Shown here piece after piece: positions 1 to 7,197 of a stretch of DNA of 64,000 nt; position 1 is the first letter of the stretch; each line of letters opens with the position of its first letter. Both the position numbers and the translations under genes were made by a program. The stretch is taken from NCBI RefSeq assembly GCF_022870865.1, contig NZ_CP091508.1:2232001-2296000 (forward strand), read 5' to 3'. The notes beneath the pieces were generated by a model. That model searched no databases and was not told the DNA's origin. It saw nothing but the letters and a program-made list of their open reading frames with translations. This DNA comes from Uruburuella testudinis. GTDB lineage: Bacteria; Pseudomonadota; Gammaproteobacteria; Burkholderiales; Neisseriaceae.

Positions 1-20
1 GGCGGATTGCCGATATAAAA

Positions 21-69
21 GCCATCTGAAACCGCACTTTAATGGCTATTCAGACGGCCTGTTTTTTTT
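21..69 (+). terminator. DUS-type hairpin with T-tract
   Basis: An imperfect inverted DUS pair (left arm GCCATCTGAA, right arm TTCAGACGGC) is followed by eight T residues. It probably ends a gene that lies upstream of the window. The loop begins with ACCGCACTT, the reverse complement of the Haemophilus-type uptake 9-mer. Confidence 0.75.
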
Positions 70-84
70 CGCACGCAAAAAGAA

Positions 85-112
85 TTGACAAATCTAGATT
101 TATAGATATAAT
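85..112 (+). promoter_or_regulatory. Sigma70-like promoter with internal operator, ArsR-family gene
   Basis: TTGACA at 85-90 and TATAAT at 107-112 are separated by 16 bp. An imperfect dyad ATCTA-N6-TAGAT (92-107) fills the spacer. It resembles the dyad in front of the next gene at 521-537, so autoregulation by the ArsR-family product is likely (inference). Confidence 0.75.
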
Positions 113-144
113 AGCCGGCAATTCAACGCATGAGAAGCAGATTA

Positions 145-462
145 ATGACCACAGACATCACCGACATCTTTAAAACCCTGTCCAACGAATACCGCTGGCA
201 GATGCTGCAATGGCTGAAAGCGCCGCAGGTGCATTTTTCAGGGGCGGAATTCAGCGCCGACGCGCTCGACGACAATGGCGGGGTGTGCGTGGTGGCGGTG
301 ACGATTAAATCGGGGCTGGCGCAGTCGGTGGTGTCGGGCTATCTCAATGCCTTGAAACAGGCGGGGCTGGTGAGTGCCAGACGTTCGGGCAAGTGGACGT
401 ATTACCGCTATAACGCCGAAGCCGCCGCCGATTTTTTGGCACGTTTGCAGCAGCAGCTGTAA
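145..462 (+). CDS. ArsR-family winged-helix transcriptional regulator
   Basis: This 105-residue protein has the small winged-helix layout of ArsR/SmtB repressors: an N-terminal 'IFKTLSNEYRWQMLQWL' helix pair, a recognition helix around 'GLAQSVVSGYLNALKQAGL', and a wing ending 'KWTYYRYN'. No obvious metal-binding cysteine pair is seen, so the signal could be redox, thiol or an organic molecule. The ATG at 145 is chosen over that at 130 because a purine-rich stretch (GAAGCAG) precedes it. A dyad in its own promoter recurs upstream of the DsbA-like gene at 555, which suggests it controls that gene and the esterase behind it. Confidence 0.8.
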   Translation: MTTDITDIFKTLSNEYRWQMLQWLKAPQVHFSGAEFSADALDDNGGVCVVAVTIKSGLAQSVVSGYLNALKQAGLVSARRSGKWTYYRYNAEAAADFLARLQQQL

Positions 463-480
463 AACCCCAGGCTGTCCTAA

Positions 481-500
481 ATGCCGTTGCGGCATTTTTT
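481..500 (+). terminator. Intrinsic terminator without DUS
   Basis: The stem ATGCCG-TTG-CGGCAT is followed by six T residues, directly after the ArsR-family gene. It separates that gene from the DsbA-like gene, which therefore needs its own promoter. Confidence 0.75.
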
Positions 501-520
501 AAACTTGCAACACATCTATC

Positions 521-537
521 ATTCTAGATTTTAGAAT
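521..537 (+). promoter_or_regulatory. Candidate ArsR-family operator upstream of the DsbA-like gene
   Basis: A perfect 6-5-6 dyad, ATTCTA-GATTT-TAGAAT, lies 17 bp before the start codon at 555. Its core TCTAGATTT matches the dyad inside the promoter of the ArsR-family gene (92-107), so the same repressor probably binds both. Confidence 0.6.
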
Positions 538-554
538 CAATAAAGGAAACCAAT

Positions 555-1241
555 ATGAAAATCGAAATGTATTCCGATTATGCCTGCCCGTTTTGCTATA
601 TCGGCAAACGCCAGTTAGAACAAGCCCTTGCGCAGTTTGAACACGCCGATGACGTGGAAATCGTGCATAAAGCGTTTGAGCTGTATCCGCACGCCGGCGA
701 CAGCGTGAGCAACACCACTCAAGGGCGGATTGAGCGCAAATACGGCAAAAGCCCGACAGGCGCAATGCAGATGATTCGCGGCATCGAAGCCATGGCGGCG
801 AAAGCCGGGCTGGCGATGAATTATGAAAACGTGCAAAACACCAACACCTTCAACGCCCACCGTTTGACCAAATTGGCGCACAGCCTCGGCAAAGGCGATG
901 CGATGAACGAGCGTTTGTTTCAGGCGTATTTTATTGAAAATCTGCCCTTGGCAAACCGTGACAACTTAATCCGCTTGGCCGAAGCGGTCGGCATTGCGCG
1001 CGAACAGGTGGAAAACATGCTCGATTCCGATGCTTTCGCCGCCGAAACCCGTGCCGATTTGGCGCAGGCACAGCAAGTGGGCGTACAGGCGGTGCCGTTT
1101 TTTGTGGTCGACGGCCAAGTGTCGTTGGCGGGTTCGCAACCTGCCGCCCACTTTTTATCGGTGTTGAACCAAGTTTGGGCCGATTCGGCACAGCCGTTGC
1201 TGCAAGAAGGCGCTGCCTGCGGAGTGGACGGATGCCGTTAA
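555..1241 (+). CDS. DsbA-family (FrnE-like) thiol oxidoreductase
   Basis: The 228-residue protein has a thioredoxin-fold start with the redox motif CPFC at residues 11-14. A helical insertion follows, then the cis-proline loop 'GVQAVPFFVVDG' near residue 177. There is no signal peptide, so it is cytosolic, like FrnE-type DsbA relatives and the related 2-hydroxychromene-2-carboxylate isomerases. A second cysteine pair (CGVDGC) sits at the extreme C terminus and may act as a resolving pair. AAAGGAA precedes the ATG. The downstream esterase overlaps its stop codon, so the two form one transcript. The exact substrate is unknown. Confidence 0.85.
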   Translation: MKIEMYSDYACPFCYIGKRQLEQALAQFEHADDVEIVHKAFELYPHAGDSVSNTTQGRIERKYGKSPTGAMQMIRGIEAMAAKAGLAMNYENVQNTNTFNAHRLTKLAHSLGKGDAMNERLFQAYFIENLPLANRDNLIRLAEAVGIAREQVENMLDSDAFAAETRADLAQAQQVGVQAVPFFVVDGQVSLAGSQPAAHFLSVLNQVWADSAQPLLQEGAACGVDGCR

Positions 1242-1909
1242 TCCCCCGCGCCGAACCGCTGCTGATCACGCCGCCCGCCGCCACTGCTTGCGTGATTTTT
1301 CTGCACGGGCTGACCGGCAGCGGCTTCGATTTCAAACCCGTGGCCGAACGTTTGGCGCTCCGCTTGCCGCACACCCGCTTTGTGCTGCCGCACGCGCCCG
1401 TCCGCACGGTCACATGGGCGGGCAATCAGGCGGTGTCGGCATGGTATGACTTGCCGGGCAGCCATCTTCGCCAGAGCAATTTTTTGCAAAACGAAGATGA
1501 AGCCGGCTTGTCGGCAGCCACCGCCTATCTGCACCACTTGATCGACGAACAAATCGCACAAGGCATCGACAGCCGCCGCCTCTTTATCGGCGGTTTCTCG
1601 CAGGGCTGTGCGCTGAGTTTATTGGCAGGGCTGCGATATTCCGCCCCACTCGGCGGCATTTTCGGCTTATCGGGCTACCTGCCGCTGGCGGCGCAATGGC
1701 CGCAATGCCACCCCGCCAACCGCCACACGCCGATTTTTGTCGGGCATGGCGAGCAAGACCAAACCATCACCCTCGCCCAAATCAGCAAAGGCTACGCCCT
1801 GCTGGCGCAAGAACGGGATTTCAGCTTTCAGCGCTACCCCATCGGCCACCAAATTTCAGCCGCCGAAATCGATGACTTAGCGGCCTGGTTGGCGGCACGC
1901 TCGGCATAA
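1232..1909 (+). CDS. Carboxylesterase / phospholipase family alpha/beta hydrolase
   Basis: This 225-residue member of the Abhydrolase_2 family is related to EstB and the acyl-protein thioesterases. An oxyanion 'FLHGLTGSG' near the N terminus is followed by the nucleophile elbow GFSQG with Ser123, an acid in 'GHGEQDQ' and a catalytic His in 'YPIGHQ'. The start at 1232 is chosen because it has a GGAG site and overlaps the preceding stop by 10 bp. A longer reading from 1175 would only translate the end of the DsbA-like gene in another frame. It is a cytosolic hydrolase of short acyl esters; the natural substrate cannot be read from the sequence. Confidence 0.85.
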   Translation: MPLIPRAEPLLITPPAATACVIFLHGLTGSGFDFKPVAERLALRLPHTRFVLPHAPVRTVTWAGNQAVSAWYDLPGSHLRQSNFLQNEDEAGLSAATAYLHHLIDEQIAQGIDSRRLFIGGFSQGCALSLLAGLRYSAPLGGIFGLSGYLPLAAQWPQCHPANRHTPIFVGHGEQDQTITLAQISKGYALLAQERDFSFQRYPIGHQISAAEIDDLAAWLAARSA

Positions 1910-1934
1910 CGCCGTCAATCCCTTCAGGCAAACA

Positions 1935-1979
1935 AAGGCCGTCTGAAACCGCACTTGGCAATGGTTTTCAGACGGCCTT
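1935..1979. terminator. Inverted DUS hairpin with embedded Haemophilus-type USS
   Basis: The arms AAGGCCGTCTGAAA and TTTCAGACGGCCTT form a strong hairpin after the esterase gene. The left DUS runs directly into ACCGCACTT (1948-1956), giving the exact fused 19-mer GCCGTCTGAAACCGCACTT at 1938-1956. Confidence 0.85.
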
Positions 1980-2066
1980 GCCATGCCGTTTCAATTCATC
2001 AGCCATTCCCTGCTTGCCGGCCAAGCATTTGTTTTTTAAACTCAGTGTGACCACACAGGAGGCGTT

Positions 2067-2723
2067 ATGTACAACCCGTCCACATTCCGACAAACCGACT
2101 TCGGCGAGCTTCGCCGTTTTATGCACGCCCACCCTTTGGCCACGCTGGTTGCCCGCACCGAAGCGGGGTTGGATGCCGCCCATGTTCCGCTGCTTTGGGC
2201 GGACAACGGCACCGATTACGGCTGTTTGCGCGGCCATTTTTCGCGCGGCAATCCGATTTGGAAACAGGCGCTCGGCGGGCAAAACTGGCTGGCGGTTTTC
2301 CAAGATGCCGGCCATTACATCAGCCCGAATGATTATCCGAGCAAACAGCGCGACCACAAAGCCGTGCCGACTTGGAATTTTCAGGCGGTGCATGCGCAAG
2401 GCAAATTAACCCTGATTGAAGATTCGGCGGCAGTCAAAGCCCTGTTAGCCGCCCAAACCGCGCAGCACGAACCCGACAACGGCACGGCGTGGCAGCTGAG
2501 CGACGCCCCCGACGATTACATTCATGCGCAAAGCAAAGGCGTTGTCTGCTTTGAGCTGACGATTGAAAAGTTGGAAGGAAAATATAAATTAAGCCAAAAC
2601 CAACGTGCCGAAAACCGCCAAGGCGTAATCAACGGGCTACAGCAACTGGGCACACCCGCCGCCCGCCGCATGGCCGAACAAGTGGCGCAATATCAGCCGC
2701 ACGACCCTGAAAAACAACGCTGA
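2067..2723 (+). CDS. PaiB-family FMN-binding protein
   Basis: The 218-residue protein matches the PaiB/FMN_bind_2 family, which has a split-barrel flavin-binding fold. Family hallmarks are the N-terminal 'FRQTDFGELRRFMHAHPLATL', the 'GCLRGHFSRGNPIWK' segment, 'YISPNDYPSK', 'VPTWNFQAVHA' and the C-terminal 'GKYKLSQNQ'. In Bacillus PaiB has been described as a negative transcriptional regulator, but here no DNA-binding domain is obvious and a flavin-linked role is equally possible. AGGAGG lies well placed before the ATG. The gene stands alone between two DUS hairpins. Confidence 0.85.
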   Translation: MYNPSTFRQTDFGELRRFMHAHPLATLVARTEAGLDAAHVPLLWADNGTDYGCLRGHFSRGNPIWKQALGGQNWLAVFQDAGHYISPNDYPSKQRDHKAVPTWNFQAVHAQGKLTLIEDSAAVKALLAAQTAQHEPDNGTAWQLSDAPDDYIHAQSKGVVCFELTIEKLEGKYKLSQNQRAENRQGVINGLQQLGTPAARRMAEQVAQYQPHDPEKQR

Positions 2724-2751
2724 AATAAGCGCACGTTAACCCCGAATCAGC

Positions 2752-2783
2752 AGGCCGTCTGAAAAACCAATTCAGACGGCCTG
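2752..2783. terminator. Inverted DUS hairpin
   Basis: CAGGCCGTCTGAA and TTCAGACGGCCTG flank a short loop, between the PaiB-like gene and the convergent LysR-family gene. It can serve both directions. Confidence 0.85.
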
Positions 2784-2896
2784 ACATTCAATCATCACCG
2801 CACTTCAAGCGCTATACTGAAACAAATAAAAAATGCGACGGCGTTTATATATGACCGCCGCCCATCTTATTGATGCCGTCTGAAAAATGCGCCAAT

Positions 2897-3805
2897 TCAG
2901 GTCGTCTGAAACACCGACCGCACTTCTTTAACCAAGTCGATAAAAGCACGCAGGCCGGCGCTGATGTGGCGTTGGCGCGGGTAATACAAACACAGCCCGG
3001 CGTATTTCGGCGTCCATTCGCCCAGCAGCTGCACCAGCCTGCCGTCCGCCAGATAATCACGCACATAGCCTTCATACACAAACGCAATGCCGATGCCGCT
3101 CAGCGCCGCTTCCGCCATCAGCAGCGGGCTGTCGAGGGTGAGCGGGCCGGCGGCATCAATCAAAATCTGCTCGCCGCCGTGCTCGAATTCCCAACGAAAC
3201 AGCTTGCCGCTGGTGAAGCGGTAGCGGATACAGGCGTGTTGGTATAAATCATACGGCGTTTGCGGGCGGCCGTGTTTTGCCAGATAGTCGGGCGAACACA
3301 CCGCCATAATCTGAATGTCGGCCCCGAGCGGAATCGACACCATGTCTTGCGGCACGGCTTCGGCGAGGCGGAAGCCGGCATCGAAGCCGTCGGCGACAAT
3401 GTCGATCAAGCGCCCGTCGCTCACCAAATCAATCTGCATATGCGGATAGCGGCGCAGGTATTCGATAATCACCGGCTGCAACATTTCCTGCGCCGCCCGT
3501 TCGGCGGTGTTGATACGCAAAGTGCCGGCAAGCGTGCTGTTGGCATCGCCGGCCTCCACCATCGCCGCTTCGATTTCAGCCAATGCCGGTTTGATGCGCT
3601 CGATAAATTTCTGCCCCGCCGCCGACAGGGTCACGCTGCGGGTGGTGCGGTTAAACAGGCGCACGCCCAATTTTGCCTCCAGCTGGCCGACCGCATGGCT
3701 GAGCGCCGAGGGCGACATCTCCAGCGCCGTCGCCGCCGCCCGAAAGCCGCCCTGCTGCGCCACCGCCATCACTATCTGTAATTCAACCAAGCTGGTTTTT
3801 GCCAT
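2897..3805 (-). CDS. LysR-family transcriptional regulator (of the SDR/aldehyde dehydrogenase cluster)
   Basis: This 302-residue protein has an N-terminal winged helix ('FRAAATALEMSPSALSHAVGQLEAKLGVRLFNRTTRS') and a LysR substrate-binding domain ('ADGFDAGFRLAEAVPQDM', 'YPRQRHISAGLRAFIDLV'). It belongs to the subgroup that often sits beside and controls SDR or quinone reductase genes. It is transcribed divergently from the SDR gene at 3912, and two similar dyads lie in the 106-bp gap. The stop codon TGA lies inside a variant uptake sequence, AGGTCGTCTGAA (2899-2910), and an AAGTGCGGT site (2917) falls in its last codons. Confidence 0.9.
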   Translation of the reverse strand: MAKTSLVELQIVMAVAQQGGFRAAATALEMSPSALSHAVGQLEAKLGVRLFNRTTRSVTLSAAGQKFIERIKPALAEIEAAMVEAGDANSTLAGTLRINTAERAAQEMLQPVIIEYLRRYPHMQIDLVSDGRLIDIVADGFDAGFRLAEAVPQDMVSIPLGADIQIMAVCSPDYLAKHGRPQTPYDLYQHACIRYRFTSGKLFRWEFEHGGEQILIDAAGPLTLDSPLLMAEAALSGIGIAFVYEGYVRDYLADGRLVQLLGEWTPKYAGLCLYYPRQRHISAGLRAFIDLVKEVRSVFQTT

Positions 3806-3850
3806 TGTTCTATTTCCTACACTAATTTGTTCTTATTTTAGCATATTATC

Positions 3851-3898
3851 ATTGATATTCTCATCAATTATACTGTGTGCATGGTTGATATTTCATCA
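3851..3898. promoter_or_regulatory. Two similar dyads in the divergent LysR/SDR gap
   Basis: A perfect 6-6-6 dyad, ATTGAT-ATTCTC-ATCAAT, lies at 3851-3868. A near copy, TTGATATTTCATCA, lies at 3885-3898. Duplicated sites in a divergent intergenic region are the usual pattern for a LysR regulatory and activation site pair; the assignment is inferred. Confidence 0.6.
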
Positions 3899-3911
3899 GA
3901 GGAGCAACAGC

Positions 3912-4733
3912 ATGACACCAAAAATTTGGCTGATTACCGGCGCATCGCGCGGCTTCGGCAACATCTGGGCGCAAGCCGCCCTTGCCCGCGGCGATAAAGT
4001 CGCCGCCACCGCCCGCAACATCAACGCGCTGGACGAATTGAAACAGACCTACGGCGAAACCTTTTTACCGCTGGCATTAGACGTTACCGACCGTGAAGCG
4101 GTGTTTGCCGCCGTTAAAGCCGCCCAACACCATTTCGGCCGTTTGGACGTGGTGTTGTCGAATGCCGGCTTCGGCTATATGGCGGCGGTGGAAGAAGCGG
4201 AAATGGCCGATGTGCGGGCCACATTTGAAACCAATGTATTCGGCACGCTGTCGCTGATTCAGGCGGCACTGCCGATTTTGCGGGCGCAAGGCAGCGGCCA
4301 TATTCTGGCGGTCAGCAGCGTGGCCGGCTTGGTGGCAATGCCGACATCGGGCATTTACGAAGCCGCCAAATTTGCGGTGGAAGGCATGGTGGAAGCGTTG
4401 GCGGCGGAAGTGGCGCAGTTCGGCATCCGCACCACCTTGATCGAGCCGGGCGGCTATGCCACCGATTTTCTGAGCGGCACGTCGTTAAAAACCGCCCCGG
4501 CACTGGCGGCTTACGACCCGCTGCGTGCCGAACTTGCCACCATGCTCACCGCCGACCGGCTCGGCATACCGCAAGCCAGTGCAGCGGCGATTCTGCAAGT
4601 GGTCGATGCGCCCAACCCGCCGCTGCGGCTGATTTTGGGCGACCTGCTGCCGTTGGTGAAAGACGTCTACGCCAAACGCATCGAAACTTGGGAAGCCTGG
4701 GACAACGTTTCCCGTGCGGCATTGGGCAGATAA
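3912..4733 (+). CDS. SDR-family NAD(P)-dependent oxidoreductase
   Basis: The 273-residue classical short-chain dehydrogenase has the cofactor motif TGASRGFG (9-16), NAG (84-86), catalytic Ser136 and YxxxK (Tyr149, Lys153). An Arg after the glycine-rich loop and the 'ATARN' segment suggest NADP preference. The start at 3912 is chosen because AGAGGAGC precedes it and the Rossmann fold begins there; the reading frame is open far upstream but only as a shadow of the LysR-family gene. A second SDR and an aldehyde dehydrogenase follow in the same direction, so a joint role in carbonyl or aldehyde metabolism is likely. The substrate is unknown. Confidence 0.88.
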   Translation: MTPKIWLITGASRGFGNIWAQAALARGDKVAATARNINALDELKQTYGETFLPLALDVTDREAVFAAVKAAQHHFGRLDVVLSNAGFGYMAAVEEAEMADVRATFETNVFGTLSLIQAALPILRAQGSGHILAVSSVAGLVAMPTSGIYEAAKFAVEGMVEALAAEVAQFGIRTTLIEPGGYATDFLSGTSLKTAPALAAYDPLRAELATMLTADRLGIPQASAAAILQVVDAPNPPLRLILGDLLPLVKDVYAKRIETWEAWDNVSRAALGR

Positions 4734-4737
4734 GCGC

Positions 4738-4765
4738 TTTCAGACGGCCTAATGCCGTCTGAAAA
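4738..4765. terminator. Outward-facing inverted DUS pair
   Basis: TTCAGACGGC and GCCGTCTGAA flank CTAAT between the two SDR genes. One arm is the ATGCCGTCTGAA form. It can fold, but it lacks a long T-tract and may only attenuate transcription within the cluster. Confidence 0.6.
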
Positions 4766-4795
4766 GCCATATTTCAGTTTATTTGAGGCATTATC

Positions 4796-5641
4796 ATGAC
4801 ACAAAAATACTTTATCACCGGCGCATCAGGCGGCTTGGGCATCGAATTGGTTAAAAAAGCCCTCAACCAAGGTCACACCGTGGTGGCGGCAGTACGCAAA
4901 CCGGCTGCGTTGGCGGCCTTAGCCGAACAATACGGCAAACGCTTGATTATCGAACAGTTGGACGTGACCCGCCTCGACACCCTCGCCGCAGCCGCCGCCA
5001 AACACCCCGACACCGACGTGCTGATCAACAATGCCGGCGGGGCGATTTTGGGGGCGATGGAAGAATTGAGCGACGAGCAGGTGCAGCAGCAGTTGAACCT
5101 GAACCTGCTGGCGCCGATTTACCTCACCCGTGCATTTTTACCGGCGATGCGTGCCAAAAAACACGGCGTGATTGTCTACATCACCAGCGTCGGCGGGCGG
5201 GTATCGTTTGCCGGCGGCGCCATGTATCACACCGCCAAATTCGGCTTGGAAGGCTTTGCCGAAACCATGGCGCAAGAGTTGGCAGACTTCGGCATCAACA
5301 CCTTGATTGTCGAACCCGGTTCGATGCAAACCGATTTTATTCACAATCTGAACTGGTCTGAAGAATCCGAAGCCTACCGCGACAGCGCCGTCGGGCAAAT
5401 GCGCCGTTATATCCGGCAATACGGCTCGGACAACATCGCCGGCGATCCGGTGAAAATCGCCGCCGTCATTGATGATTTAATCCGAATGCCGCAGCCGCCG
5501 CTGCGCACCGCACTGGGCACAGACACCTTCAGCACCCTGCAACAGGCCTACAGCCGCCAGCTCGACGAGCTCGAAGCACAGCAGGACTTGGCAAAATCAG
5601 TGGCGTTTGAGGGCAAAACCGGCTTTACCCCGAATGCCTGA
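4796..5641 (+). CDS. SDR-family NAD(P)-dependent oxidoreductase, second copy
   Basis: The 281-residue protein has TGASGGLG (8-15), NNAG (78-81), Ser131, Tyr144 and Lys148, so all catalytic residues of a classical SDR are present. It is clearly related to the SDR at 3912 but diverged, for example with 'NTLIVEPGSMQTDF' where the neighbour has 'RTTLIEPGGYATDF'. It probably arose by an old duplication or both belong to the same broad subfamily. It lies between the first SDR and an aldehyde dehydrogenase on the same strand and is probably controlled by the divergent LysR protein. The substrate is unknown. Confidence 0.87.
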   Translation: MTQKYFITGASGGLGIELVKKALNQGHTVVAAVRKPAALAALAEQYGKRLIIEQLDVTRLDTLAAAAAKHPDTDVLINNAGGAILGAMEELSDEQVQQQLNLNLLAPIYLTRAFLPAMRAKKHGVIVYITSVGGRVSFAGGAMYHTAKFGLEGFAETMAQELADFGINTLIVEPGSMQTDFIHNLNWSEESEAYRDSAVGQMRRYIRQYGSDNIAGDPVKIAAVIDDLIRMPQPPLRTALGTDTFSTLQQAYSRQLDELEAQQDLAKSVAFEGKTGFTPNA

Positions 5642-5680
5642 TGATTCGATGCCGTCTGAACGCATATTAGGACAAACCTC

Positions 5681-7096
5681 ATGAAAATACTCGACAAAAT
5701 CTATATCAACGGCGAATTTGTGACCCCGCACGGCACCGACACGCTGACCCTGAACAGCCCGCTGAACGGCGAACCGCTGACCCAAGTGCGGTTGGCCGAC
5801 GGGCTTGACACCGTCAATGCGGTTGCCGCCGCCAAAGCCGCCCTGAAAACCTTTTCCCAAACCACAAAAGAAACACGTATCGGCCATCTGAAAAGCATGC
5901 ATGCGGTGCTGAAACGCCGCCGCAACGAGCTGATCAGCGTGATGATCGAAGAATACGGCTGTCCGCTGCGATTCACCACGCTGCTGATCGACGGTGCGAT
6001 TGATGATTTCAACAACATGGCCGAACTGCTCGAGCACTACGATTTCACCCCGCGCGTGGGCGATTCGCAAGTGCGGTTGCAGCCGGTGGGCGTGGTCGGC
6101 GTGATTGTGCCGTGGAATTCCAGCAACGGCTTTATCGCCACCAAAGTATCGGCCGCCATCGCCGCCGGCTGCACCTGCGTGGTCAAACCGAGCGAGCTGA
6201 GCGCCCGCCAAACTGCACTGATGATGGAATGCTTTCACGAAGCCGGGCTGCCCAAAGGCGTGGTAAATATCCTCAACGGCACCGGCGCACTGGTCGGCAC
6301 AGAAATCACCGAAAACCCCGACATCGCCAAAATCACCTTCACCGGCTCCACCGCCGTCGGCAAAATCATCGCCGCCGGCGCAGTGGAAACCATGAAACGG
6401 GTGACGCTGGAGCTGGGCGGCAAATCAGCCAACATCATCTTGGACGATGCCGATTTCGCCGCTGCCATTCCGCAAGCCCTGTCTGCCTGTTACATCAACA
6501 GCGGTCAAGCCTGTATTGCCGCCACCCGCCTGCTGGTACCGGCATCGCGTTTAGACGAGGTTAACCGCCTCATCAGCGCAGCCGTCGGCGCCATCAAAGT
6601 CGGCAACCCCGCCGAAGCCGACACCGCCGTCGGGCCGATGGTGAGCCAAACGCAATATGCGCGGGTGCAAGACTATATCCGTCTCGGTATTGAAGAGGGC
6701 GCCACGCTGCTCGCCGGCGGTTTGGGCAAACCTGAAGGCTTGGAAGACGGCAATTTTGTCAAAGCCACTGTGTTTACCGATGTGCGCAACGATATGCGCA
6801 TTGCACAAGAAGAAATTTTCGGGCCGGTGTTGTGCGTTATCCCCTATCAGGACGAAGCCGATGCGGTTGCCATTGCCAACGACAGCCCCTACGGCTTGGC
6901 TGCCTACATCACCGCCGCCGACAAACAGCGTGCCTACCGCCTCGCTGCGCAAATCGATGCCGGCCGGGTGTGCATCAACGGCGCTTTCCACGACCCGCTC
7001 GCCCCGTTCGGCGGCTTCAAACAATCCGGCTACGGGCGTGAATTCGGCGTATATGGCCTTGACGCCTATCTGGAACCGAAAGCGATTATCGGCTGA
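5681..7096 (+). CDS. NAD(P)-dependent aldehyde dehydrogenase
   Basis: The 471-residue ALDH-superfamily protein has the 'PWNSS' and 'VVKPSE' cofactor loop, 'FTGSTAVGK', the general base Glu244 in 'LELGGKSANI' and the nucleophile Cys278 in 'NSGQACIAATR'. The C-terminal 'APFGGFKQSGYGRE' is also typical. Length and motifs match the broad-specificity class of aldehyde dehydrogenases. It follows two SDR genes by 39 bp, so the three could oxidise or reduce the same carbonyl compound. Two AAGTGCGGT sites (5784 and 6069) fall inside this gene, which otherwise shows the codon use of its neighbours. Confidence 0.9.
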   Translation: MKILDKIYINGEFVTPHGTDTLTLNSPLNGEPLTQVRLADGLDTVNAVAAAKAALKTFSQTTKETRIGHLKSMHAVLKRRRNELISVMIEEYGCPLRFTTLLIDGAIDDFNNMAELLEHYDFTPRVGDSQVRLQPVGVVGVIVPWNSSNGFIATKVSAAIAAGCTCVVKPSELSARQTALMMECFHEAGLPKGVVNILNGTGALVGTEITENPDIAKITFTGSTAVGKIIAAGAVETMKRVTLELGGKSANIILDDADFAAAIPQALSACYINSGQACIAATRLLVPASRLDEVNRLISAAVGAIKVGNPAEADTAVGPMVSQTQYARVQDYIRLGIEEGATLLAGGLGKPEGLEDGNFVKATVFTDVRNDMRIAQEEIFGPVLCVIPYQDEADAVAIANDSPYGLAAYITAADKQRAYRLAAQIDAGRVCINGAFHDPLAPFGGFKQSGYGREFGVYGLDAYLEPKAIIG

Positions 7097-7133
7097 GGCA
7101 AAACCGCACTTGTGAAACCTTGTGCGCTCACAC

Positions 7134-7180
7134 AGGCCGTCTGAAACCCGTCTTTGATCAAAGTGCGATTTCAGACGGCC
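7134..7180. terminator. Inverted DUS hairpin with near-USS in the loop
   Basis: AGGCCGTCTGAAA and TTTCAGACGGCCT pair between the convergent aldehyde dehydrogenase and LysR-family genes. The right arm is fused to AAGTGCGAT (7161), one base off the Haemophilus 9-mer. A perfect ACCGCACTT lies just upstream at 7103. Confidence 0.8.
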
Positions 7181-7197
7181 TCAATCTTGCCCGTTTG

